Shown: positions 10,988-18,862 of the stretch, piece after piece
Numbering within the stretch: the first letter of the stretch is position 1
Layout: every line of letters begins with the position of its first letter
Assembly (NCBI GenBank): GCA_963733905.1
Contig: CAVTEU010000006.1
Location: 455,979 to 519,978 of the forward strand
DNA: 64,000 nt
Origin: DATADW01 sp963733905
GTDB lineage: Bacteria; Actinomycetota; Acidimicrobiia; Spongiisociales; DATADW01
Direction: 5' to 3'
The notes under the pieces: generated by a model
Database searches by the model: none
Seen by the model: only the letters and a program-made list of their open reading frames with translations
Told to the model about the DNA's origin: nothing
Program-made: the position numbers and the translations under genes

Positions 10988-13900
10988 CTGGCGTAGGCCT
11001 CCCGACCTTCGGGCCATGCCGGGCAGACCACCCTGACCCGGCATGCTCTGGCAGTGCGGGCCCGGACTGGGCATTCCCAGTCCTCGGCTCGGATCCCCTC
11101 GGCGGCCTCGGCGAGCAACTCACCGACCGATTCCAACCTCTCGGGATCGAATGGCCGGATTTCTTGGCGGATCCGTCGTCGCCGGGTACCAGAACTCGGC
11201 CTCCACCGGTTCCCCCAGTGCGGTAGTTGCCGGGTCGGACTGCGCCGCCAACAGGTAGAAGCCGAGCTGCATAGCCTCGGCGGCCTCGTTCATAGGTCTG
11301 GCGCAGACTTCGTGGTCTTGTAGTCGACCAACCTCAGCCGGCCCGGGCCGATGGCTTCGATCCGATCGATCCGCCCGATCCAATCGACCCCGGCCATCCG
11401 AAGCGCCACCGAGCGCTCGTTGGCGACGACCGCGTCCATCCGGCCGGATCCAGTCGGCGTACATCGACTCGATCAGCACCTCGGCCCTCCGCCGCCATGC
11501 AGCGGCGAACGCTGCGGCACCGAAGTCGCCCTCCACGGCGGGCCATGCCCGATCGAGCTGCCTCCATCGCTTCCTCCACGCGTCCCGTGCGGCAGACCCG
11601 CCTCCAATGCCGCTTCTTCGGTCCGCTCGAGGACGAGGTGGATCAGCGTGCCGAATGCGGCGTACATCGACGACTCGTTGCCCACTCCGAGCCGCCGCTC
11701 GAAGGCGTATCGGCGGGGACACTGCACGTAGGAGTCCGCTTGCGAGGGCGAGAGCCGGAGATCGTCGGGGACCAGGCCGGTGTCGGGACCGCGGGGACGC
11801 ACGAAGGCGAACTCGGTGGCGGGCCGCATCCCGGGGTGGGGCGCCGTGGCCAACACCGAGCCGCCGCGAGCCGCGACGGACGGGGGCTCCGACGGGTCGA
11901 GCAGCAGCCGCCGGAGCACAGCCTCGTGCTCGGCGGGGGTGATCGGGTCGAGTTGCGGCGGCGAAACCGCTGCATCGGTGTCCTCGAGATCGCCGGCGGC
12001 GATGAGGAACCGGCTCGGGCGTCGCTCTCCCTCGTCGATCCCCGCCCTGGTGGCGGTCCACACCACCCGGGTCCGTGCCCTGGTCATGGCGGTGTATGCC
12101 AGCCTCATCTCCTCCTGGAGCCGGAACCGGACCACATCGGCCGGGTCGTCCGATCGGTCGGGTGAGAGCAGATGGGGTCTGAGCAGCGACCGGGTCCGTC
12201 TCAGGTCGGGAAAGACCCCCTCGACCGCATCGGCGAGGAAGACGACATCGAACTCGAGTCCCTTCGCCTGATGGAGGGTTGTCAGGGTGAGCCGGTCCTC
12301 ACCATGGGGCCGGTAGCTGAGGAGCGGCGTCGCCTCGAAGTCCTCCTGTTCGGCGAGATCCAGATAGGCGGAGAGGGTGAGCTCGGGTCGCGCTCCGCCT
12401 GCCGTTCCAGAGCCTGGGCGAACGACGCCCACGCCCGCCTCTCCTCGCGTCGGGCAGGGTCGGTCACGGCCATCGCGAACTGGGGGAGAGTGGTCCAGAG
12501 GTGCCAGAAGCCCTCGGCTGCCTGCATGTCGAGCCAGGAGTGGTCGTCCAGAAGTTCAGCCAGCGTGCTGCCCTCGGGCAGGTTCGCCCTGAGGACGTCG
12601 CTCCAAGGGAGGCCCGAGCGGACCCGCTCCCTCAGCAACTCACGCTCCACGCCTAGAGGGAGCGTGAACAGTGGGCCGAGGAGGAGCCGTCGCATCGCCC
12701 GGTCGGCTTCGTCGGCAGTAGCCGGGCGCATTCGACCTCTGATGGCGGGCGGCGAAGGCGCAGTCGAAGACGACACGCACCGCGGCGTGATCCACCAGGC
12801 GGGAATCGGGTGGATCGTGGGGGATGCCGCTGCGGCGCAGGGCGCGTGACAACTCGGGGAGGAAGCGGCGCTTGGTCCTGACCAGCACCGCCATGTCGGC
12901 ATAGGGCATCCTCTCGACGAGGTGGAGTCGGTGTATCTCGCGCGCCACCCACTCGGCCTCTTCCGACTGTTGGGCGAAGAGATAGGCCTCGACCCTTCCG
13001 GCATGCGGCGCCGGGGTCACCGGTCCCGCCGCACCGGGCAACTCGCCCCCTGCGGTGATCCGCTCGGCGGCCGCCAGGATCTGCGCAGGCACCCGGAACG
13101 AATCGGTGAGTACCAATCTCCGGGCGGGCCGCCCCTCGCCATCCAGGAAGTCGGTGGTGAACCGATCCACGTTCTGGAGTTCGGCGCCCCGGAAGCTGTA
13201 CACCGACTGGTAGGGGTCGGCCGCTGCGGTAAGCCGGCGATGGTCGGCGGTGAGGAGTTGCAGCATCCTCGCCTGGGCCGTCGTCGTGTCCTGGTACTCG
13301 TCGACGAGGACGAACCGGTGCTGCTCCGCAAGCGCGGCGCGGATCTCCGGTTGCTGCAGGGTCTCGACCGCCGCCTCGAGCAGGGTGCCGTAGTCGATCC
13401 GGCCCCGATCGGCGAGTTCCGCGCGGTACCGCTTGTCGAAAGCGGGGAGCGCCACCAGTCCTCGTTGGCGGCGCATCTCGCGGCGAGCGCCGACTCATCG
13501 AGAAGGAACTCGCGGGAACGGAGGAGGAAATCGGTCACCTCCTCGGCGAAGGTCCGGGTGTCGAGGAGGCCGCGCAGAGAGGCCGGCCAGTCCTCGGGTC
13601 CTCTCCTTGCTCAACAGCTCGCCGACCAGAGCCACCTGCTCGGGCCCGGTGAGCAGCGAGGGCATGTCGGACCAACCGAGGGCGGCAGGGGCGTGGGTCT
13701 CGAGCAGGCGGTAACTGAAGGAATGGAACGTGGAGGCGGCAACGCCCGGATGGGACCGCTCCAGCCCCTCGGCGATACGGCGTCCCAGCTCGGCGGCGGC
13801 CCGGCGGGAGAAGGTGAGCAGGAGGACCTGGTCGGGCGAGGCCAAGCCGCTTCGGATGAGGTGGAGGGCTCGCTGGACGAGGAACTCGGTCTTTCCGGTT

Positions 13901-13998
13901 CCCGGCCCGGCGACGACCAACTGGGGGCCCTCGACATCGGCCACCGCCTGCGGCCAATCACTGGGGCCGACCCGCCACTCTCTCGCAGTCTCGGCCAC
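10984..13998 (-). CDS. adnA: AdnA-like UvrD helicase with RecB nuclease domain (several frame breaks)
   Basis: About 1000 residues, upstream partner of adnB. Motor motifs are LVVAGPGTGKTEFLVQRALH (Walker A), LLTFSRRAAAELGRRI, FVLVDEYQDTTTAQARMLQL, YQSVYSFRGAELQ and LTLTTLHQAKGLEFDVVFL; EEMRLAYTAMTRARTRVVW is motif VI. The nuclease domain has LSPSQADSYVQCPRRYAFE, WIGRIDRIEA, RLVDYKT and a C-terminal Cys cluster ending CRVRVVCPAW. Two compensating breaks there would restore C-x2-C-x5-C. Both motors and both nucleases look intact in sequence. I chose GTG 13998 because it follows a small ORF's stop by four bases and sits about 24 codons before Walker A. Breaks occur near 13590, 13480, 12745, 12390, 11550, 11460, 11310 and 11170. 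Confidence 0.82.
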
Positions 13999-14002
13999 GG
14001 GA

Positions 14003-14163
14003 TCAAGCGTAGGGAGCAGGGCCGGGGGCGGTCTGTTCAGGCGGCGAGCACTGTCGACCCGCCGCGCAGTGCGGGCAGGCGGATGCATCGCCCGAGAAGA
14101 TCTCGGTGGCCTCCAACCCTTGCGCAGCGAGCAGTTTTCGGTGTTGGTGCGTTCAGTGCTCAT
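14003..14163 (-). CDS. Possible small Cys-rich protein upstream of adnA
   Basis: Downstream part of the frame reads LLAAQGLEATEIFSGDASAC then PHCAAGRQCSPPE and ends TAPGPAPYA with TGA at 14003-14005, four bases before the adnA start. ACPHCAAGRQC has C-x2-C-x5-C spacing, suggesting a metal or Fe-S site. ATG 14163 (MSTERTNTE...) is in another frame, so one indel must be assumed; otherwise a TTG inside the frame could start it. I do not recognise the family. It could be a real small gene of the adn operon or simply a lost N-terminus. Confidence 0.35.
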
Positions 14164-14302
14164 AGGGACAACATATCGGGGGGGTGTGACAAACCGAGCC
14201 GCTGCTTCGCAGCGGCGTAGACGGAAGAAACGGCGTAATGCGTGCTGGGTACGGTATGGACGTTCGAGATGCGCGGGCTGACGTGAGTCCGGCGCGCCTA
14301 AG

Positions 14303-14372
14303 ACTCGAGTACTCGAGTACCCGGTACTCAGTACTCAGTACCCGTTACTTCCGAGCAGCCGATCTGCTGCTC
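14303..14372. repeat. Palindromic and tandem repeats upstream of lon
   Basis: actcgagt occurs twice in tandem (14303-14318), making a perfect 16-bp palindrome. It is followed by two tandem copies of tactcag (14325-14338). A hairpin gagcagc/gctgctc lies at 14353-14359 and 14366-14372. The 283 bases between the small ORF and lon contain nothing else clear except ttgcaagctgcaa (inverted repeat, 14415-14427) just before the lon ribosome site. These could be regulator sites for lon; the HspR HAIR consensus is not present. Confidence 0.5.
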
Positions 14373-14446
14373 CTCGGGAATACCCGTCCCAGGTAGTGCG
14401 CTTTCATTAGTAACTTGCAAGCTGCAAATCTGATGGAAGGACACTC

Positions 14447-16781
14447 ATGTCGGACTCGGCGACGCTGACGCTGCCTGTTCTGCCTCTCCGCAACGGGGTC
14501 GTATTCCCGGGGATGGTCGTGACCATCGCCCTCGAGTCCTCGGAGGCGCGACGCGCCGTCGCAGCCGCTCGAGGACGGGTCCGGGCGGGTCCTGCTGGTG
14601 CCTCGGATCGATGGCGATTACGCCAAGGTCGGCACCGTTGCCGCTCTCGAGCAGGTCGAGAACTCCGGTTCGGTGCGTGGCGCGCTGGTCAGGGGCCTGG
14701 CCCGCGCCAGGGTCGGGGCCGGGCAGATCGGCGATGCGGGCGCCCTCTTGGTGGAGATCGAGATCCTCGACGAGCCTCTTGTCGAGGATCCGGAGCAGAT
14801 CGCAGCGCTCGCCGCCGAGTACCGCGCCGTCATCGGCGCCATCCTCGAACACCGCGGGGTTGCCGCCCTGGCGGAGCGGTTGCTGGCCGTGGACGATCCC
14901 GGTGAGCTGGCCGACCTCGCCGCATACTCGCCCGACCTGACTCTCGCCCAGAAGGTGGAGCTCTTGGAGACCCTCTCGGTCGAGCGGCGGCTCACGATGC
15001 TGCTCGACTGGATGGGCTCGCTCCTCGGCGAGCTCAGCCTCCGCGAGAAGGTGCGCGAGGACGCAGCGGAACGGCTCGACAAGGGCCAGCGGGAGTACGT
15101 GCTGCGCCAGCAGATGGCCGCCATCCGGAAAGAGCTCGGCGAGGACGACGGCGACGTCGCCGGTGAGTACCGGACGAAGCTCGAGGAGACCGACCTCCCG
15201 GACAAGGTCAAGGAGGCGGTCGCCCGAGAGATCGACCGGCTGGAGCGGGTCGGTGAGCAAAGCCCCGAGCACAGCTGGATACGCACCTGGCTCGACACCA
15301 TGTTCGACCTTCCCTGGGGCCAGACCTCGGAGGACCACCTCGAGCTCGAAGACGCCAAGGGCGTGCTCGACGCCGACCACACCGGTCTGGAGGATGTCAA
15401 GGAGCGCATTCTCGAGCACCTGGCGGTCCGCAAGCTCCGCCAGGAGCGCGGGGTGCAGCCCGAGGAGGGCCGGCGCGCCGGCGCCATCCTTCTTCTCGCC
15501 GGGCCGCCTGGGGTGGGGAAGACCTCGCTCGGCGAGTCGGTGGCGAGGGCCATGGGGCGTTCGTTTGTGAGGGTCGCCCTCGGTGGAGTCCGCGACGAGG
15601 CCGAGATCCGCGGTCACCGGCGCACCTATGTGGGTGCTCGACCCGGCCGCATCGCGCGAGCCCTGGTCGAGGCGGGGACGATGAATCCTGTCTTCCTCCT
15701 CGACGAGATGGACAAGGTCGGCGCCGACTGGAGGGGCGACCCCTCGTCGGCCCTGCTCGAGGTGCTCGACCCGGCGCAGAACCACACATTCCGCGACCAC
15801 TACCTCGAGGTTGACCTGGACCTCTCCGATGTCCTCTTCATCGGCACCGCCAATGTGCTCGAGACGATCCCTGCGCCGCTGCTCGACCGGACCGAAGTGA
15901 TCCGGATCGACGGATACACCGACGTCGAGAAGGTCGAGATCGCCCGGCGTCACCTGCTGGGACGCCAGATCGATTCTTCCGGGCTCCGTTCGGACGAGAT
16001 CGAAGTGACCGACGGGGCGCTCGACGCCCTCATCGACGGGTACACCCGCGAAGCCGGGGTGCGCGGTCTGGAGAGGGTGCTGGGCAAGCTCGTCCGCAAG
16101 GTCGCCACCAAGGTCGCTGCCGGCCACGACATCCCCGTCGTGGTCGATCGCGACGACCTGAAGGACCTGGTCGGCCGGCCCACCGTGTATCGGGAGGAAG
16201 CCGCCGACCGCACCGAGGCTCCCGGCGTGGTCACGGGTCTCGCCGTGACGGGGACCGGCGGCGACATCCTGTTCGTCGAGGCACAGGTGATGGACGGCGA
16301 ACCCGGTTTGGCCATCACCGGACAACTGGGCGACGTCATGAAGGAGTCGGCGCAGATCGCCCTCTCCTACGTGCGTTCGCACGCCATCGATCTGGGGATC
16401 GACCCCGCCGCGCTGGAGAGGCGGTTCCATCTCCACGTCCCGGCCGGCGCCGTCCCCAAGGACGGCCCGTCGGCGGGGATAGCCATGACCACCGCACTGG
16501 TCAGCCTCCTCACCGGTAGGCGGGTGCGCCACGACGTGGCCATGACCGGCGAGATCACGCTCCAGGGCCGGGTACTGCCGATCGGTGGCCTCAAGCAGAA
16601 GGTGCTGGCGGCGCATCGCGGCGGGATCCGCGAGGTGATCTTCCCGCTCCGCAACGAGCATGACCTCGACGACGTCCCCGAAACGGTGCGGGCCGAGATG
16701 ACCTTCCACCCGGTGGACCAGGTCGGGACGGTGATCGAGCTGGCATTGGAGCCGGCGACGGGAGCAGTCCAAGCCGCCTGA
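14447..16781 (+). CDS. lon: ATP-dependent protease Lon (one frame break)
   Basis: About 778 residues. Lon unfolds and degrades damaged and regulatory proteins in the cytoplasm. The N-terminal LON domain starts LPVLPLRNGVVFPGMVVTIA, and a frame break near 14575 precedes GRVLLVPRIDGDYAKVGTVA. The AAA+ module has LLAGPPGVGKTSLGESVARA (Walker A) and NPVFLLDEMDKVGADWRGDP (Walker B); the linker QREYVLRQQMAAIRKELGED is diagnostic. The protease domain has VPAGAVPKDGPSAGIAMTTA with the catalytic Ser, and GGLKQKVLAAHRGG with the catalytic Lys, so both residues are intact. ATG 14447 follows gaagga. It stands alone and is followed by a strong hairpin. Confidence 0.93.
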
Positions 16782-16802
16782 CCAGGGCGGCCTGGTCCCG
16801 AC

Positions 16803-16850
16803 TTCTTGCGTGGCTGAGTTGCCGTCTCGGACTCTTCAGCCACGCAAGAA
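16803..16850. terminator. Perfect 15-bp hairpin between convergent lon and RecB-like genes
   Basis: ttcttgcgtggctga (16803-16817) and tcagccacgcaagaa (16836-16850) are exact reverse complements around an 18-base loop. It sits between two convergent genes and would act on both strands. The A/T-rich outer end (aagaa/ttctt) gives a short T tract on each strand. This is the strongest terminator-like structure in the window. Confidence 0.75.
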
Positions 16851-16861
16851 CAGCGGCCCGG

Positions 16862-16896
16862 TTCCGTCTTCCGTCTTCCGACTTCCGGCTTCCGCC
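16862..16896. repeat. Heptanucleotide repeat, five copies of TTCCGNC
   Basis: Successive units ttccgtc, ttccgtc, ttccgac, ttccggc and ttccgcc run from 16862 to 16896 with a strict period of seven. The last copy reaches the stop of the RecB-like gene. Similar arrays occur at 22029, 24388, 28541 and 59336. Confidence 0.75.
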
Positions 16897-17696
16897 TACC
16901 CGTTGACCACCAGCGGCAGAGCGGGCTCGGCCACCTCGACGACCTCCCACGCCGGGCACATCGAGCGGAACGAGCACCAATCGCACAGCCGCCCGGGGCG
17001 GGGCGGGAACTGCTCGCGGTCGATGGCGCGGTCGATCGCCTGCCATAGCGCCCGGAGTTGCCGCTCCATGGCGTCGAGCTGGCGGTCGTCGATCCGTAGC
17101 CGGTACATGGTGGGACCGGATAGATAGAGAAGCCGCAGCTCCGTTGGCGTCTTGCCCAGCCGCCGTCTGATGAGGACGGCGTAGATCTTCATGGCGAAGA
17201 ACGCCGGCAGGGCGAAGATCTCGGGCGGTGCCTTGCCCGACTTGTAATCGGTGATCACCAGGCTGCCGTCTGGTAGCTCGTCGATCCGGTCGAGGATCCC
17301 GCGGATGGTCATTCCGTCGAGGTCCTCGATCATGTCGAGCTCCCGGTCGAGCGGTTGCAGAGCGCTCGGGTCCTCGAGCCCGAAGTAGTTGGCGAGGACG
17401 GTCAGGCTCTGCAGGCCCCAGGCCCGCTCCTCCTCGAGCGATGCGAAGAGCCCGGCGAACTCGTCCTCGGTGCGCAACTCGGTCCACGCCGCCCGGAACA
17501 GGTCGAAAAGCGCCTCCGGGCTCCGCTCGTCGGAGGGCAGGTCGTACAACCGCTGCAGGGCGAGATGAGCGGTGGTCCCGCGCGCCTGCCACACGGTGGT
17601 CGGCTCGGGGAGCCGGTCTATGGCGCGGAACTTGAAGAGCTGCGGGCAGACCTTGAAATCGCTCGCTCGGCTCGGTGAGAGTGTCTCCAGCCCCAT
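16896..17696 (-). CDS. RecB-family (PD-(D/E)XK) exonuclease, Fe-S type
   Basis: Uninterrupted, 266 residues from ATG 17696 (GTG 17726 would add ten). LSPSRASDFKVCPQLFKFRA opens the domain with the first cluster Cys. ILDRIDELPDGSLVITDYKS carries the catalytic Asp and the DxK pair (D-Y-K), and FPPRPGRLCDWCSFRSMCPA holds C-x2-C-x5-C, completing a Cas4/AddB-like 4Fe-4S nuclease. A single-domain RecB-like exonuclease of this size is widespread in actinobacteria (Rv2119-type). Its role is not established; single-strand exonuclease activity in DNA repair is a fair inference. It converges on lon and has no operon partner. Confidence 0.85.
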   Translation of the reverse strand: MGLETLSPSRASDFKVCPQLFKFRAIDRLPEPTTVWQARGTTAHLALQRLYDLPSDERSPEALFDLFRAAWTELRTEDEFAGLFASLEEERAWGLQSLTVLANYFGLEDPSALQPLDRELDMIEDLDGMTIRGILDRIDELPDGSLVITDYKSGKAPPEIFALPAFFAMKIYAVLIRRRLGKTPTELRLLYLSGPTMYRLRIDDRQLDAMERQLRALWQAIDRAIDREQFPPRPGRLCDWCSFRSMCPAWEVVEVAEPALPLVVNG

Positions 17697-17810
17697 GGCG
17701 GGCACTCTACGACATGGGAATGACACGCCTGGGATTCTCGACGCTCAGGACCCTCGAGAGCGGAGCGCGAAAAAAGGTGACAGATCGCGAAACCAAACAT
17801 GGCCTGGAGG

Positions 17811-17839
17811 TTGACGGGGCCATGGGGGTGCCCTACATT
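17811..17839 (+). promoter_or_regulatory. Sigma70-like promoter before leader RNA 1
   Basis: ttgacg (17811-17816) and tacatt (17834-17839) match -35 and -10 boxes with an exact 17-base spacer. Transcription would begin near 17846, at the start of the structured leader. This is the clearest promoter in the window. The 379-base gap 17697-18075 holds this promoter and the leader only. Confidence 0.7.
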
Positions 17840-17845
17840 TCCGCT

Positions 17846-17998
17846 TGCCGCTGGGGGGCAACCCCCGGAGGAAACGGAGGACCTGAGAGGGTCAGCCGGG
17901 AGATCGGTCGGAAGAACGACCTTCGGGTCGGAGTTACGACCGGCGGAGAGCCCCGAGAGGGTTGGTAGCTTCGGCTACGAGCTCCCTCGGGGCTTCTC
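17846..17998 (+). ncRNA. Structured leader RNA 1 before the NUDIX gene
   Basis: From the predicted start the RNA has several possible stems: ggggg-caa-ccccc near 17852-17865, ggtcg/cgacc pairs, and a final two-tier hairpin. The base of that hairpin is agccccgag (17949-17957) with ctcggggct (17986-17994), plus gag/ctc; its apex is gtagc-ttcg-gctac (17965-17978). The bases after it are atttgt, so it could terminate. The end lies 78 bases before the NUDIX ATG. The same final architecture recurs at 18743-18796. I matched it to no known riboswitch class. It may be a regulatory leader or a free small RNA. Confidence 0.5.
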
Positions 17999-18075
17999 AT
18001 TTGTCTGGGTGCATCTGTCGGGGTGCATCGGCCGGAACCCGCTTCTCGGGGCATCGCAGGTGCGAAACTCCCCAC

Positions 18076-18622
18076 ATGCCCATGATCGACTTGGTCAGGC
18101 GCGTCGCCAGACCATTCCCCGGCAAGAGGATGGCCGTCGGCTCGCTGCTCCACGACGGCGACGGCCGGCTGCTGATCGTCAACCCGACCTATCGGCGTGG
18201 GTGGAGCATTCCTGGGGGGATGATCGGGCGCAACGAGTCGCCCCGCCGCGCCCTGGAACGCGAGATCGACGAAGAGGTCGGGCTTCGCCGTGCGCCGGGC
18301 CGCCTGCTCTGTGTCGACTACATCGCCGCGGATAGGCACCAGGAGCGAGGCGGTGATGATGATCTTCGATGGCGGCGTCCTGACACCCGATGAGATCTCC
18401 CGGATCCGGCTACCCCGTATCGAGTTGAAGGGCCACGCCTTCCTCGACCCCGCCGAGGCGCTCGACATGGTCGAACCCGATTTGCGCAAGAGGATGAAGG
18501 CTGCGCTCGCCGTCGGCGCCGGGGATTCCCCGTGTTATCTGGAGAACGGCCACCCCATGCGACACCGGCCGCGAAAATCCGGGTTGAGTCGCGAAAAGCG
18601 CCCCTGGCTTCGGGCCGGGTGA
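18076..18622 (+). CDS. NUDIX hydrolase (one frame break)
   Basis: About 181 residues. The Nudix box is perfect: GMIGRNESPRRALE then REIDEEVGL fits G-x5-E-x7-R-E-U-x-E-E-x-G-U, so the metal and diphosphate site is intact. NUDIX enzymes split nucleoside diphosphates linked to other groups; the substrate here is unknown. ATG 18076 gives MPMIDLVRRVARPFPGKRMA. A frame break near 18345 leads to MMIFDGGVLTPDEISRI and LKGHAFLDPAEALDMV, typical of the C-terminal half. The last about 40 residues after AALAVGAGDS may be read-through caused by another indel. It follows leader RNA 1. Confidence 0.8.
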
Positions 18623-18639
18623 GCAGCCGGTCCCGTCTA

Positions 18640-18796
18640 TGTTTCCCCGGTCGCCGAAGGCTCACCCCGGAGGCGACAGCGGTCGAAAGACCGCACCGCC
18701 AGCCAGATGGCCGGGTTCGCCCGGTCGGAGGCGGGCGGGACCGGGAGCCCCGAGAGGGTGGCGGCGTTCGCGCCGATGCTCACTCGGGGTTCTCCC
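18640..18796 (+). ncRNA. Structured leader RNA 2 before the acyl-CoA synthetase gene
   Basis: Shares features with leader RNA 1. Early in it is caccccggagg (caacccccggagg in leader 1), then gcggtc-gaaa-gaccgc (a GAAA-capped stem, 18679-18694) and ccggg-ttcg-cccgg (18711-18724). It ends with gggagccccgag (18743-18754) pairing with ctcggggttctccc (18783-18796), capped by cggcg-ttcg-cgccg (18762-18775). Both leaders contain gagccccgagagggt at the same place. The end is 67 bases before the fadD-like ATG. No clear promoter was seen, so it may be transcribed with the NUDIX gene. Confidence 0.5.
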
Positions 18797-18862
18797 GCGT
18801 CTGGCCGGTCTTGGCAAAGGCGGGCGGAATAGCATCGGCGATCCGAGGCCAGGGAGAGACGA

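Noticed and set aside
14303..14345. HspR HAIR operator before lon
   Set aside because: The palindrome is ACTCGAGT-based and has no CTTGAGT-N7-ACTCAAG arrangement.
14445..16772. Long open frame of 775 codons on the minus strand opposite lon
   Set aside because: It is antisense to a full Lon protein, is His/Gly/Arg rich without motifs, and has the profile of a high-GC shadow frame. The same holds for 26639-28513 opposite recG and 44886-46745 opposite smc.
17846..18796. T-box, glycine, cobalamin or c-di-GMP riboswitch identity for the two leaders
   Set aside because: agggtgg resembles a T-box core, but the following accg is missing and the downstream genes are not aminoacyl-tRNA or amino-acid genes. 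The conserved glycine, B12 and c-di-GMP cores could not be traced.
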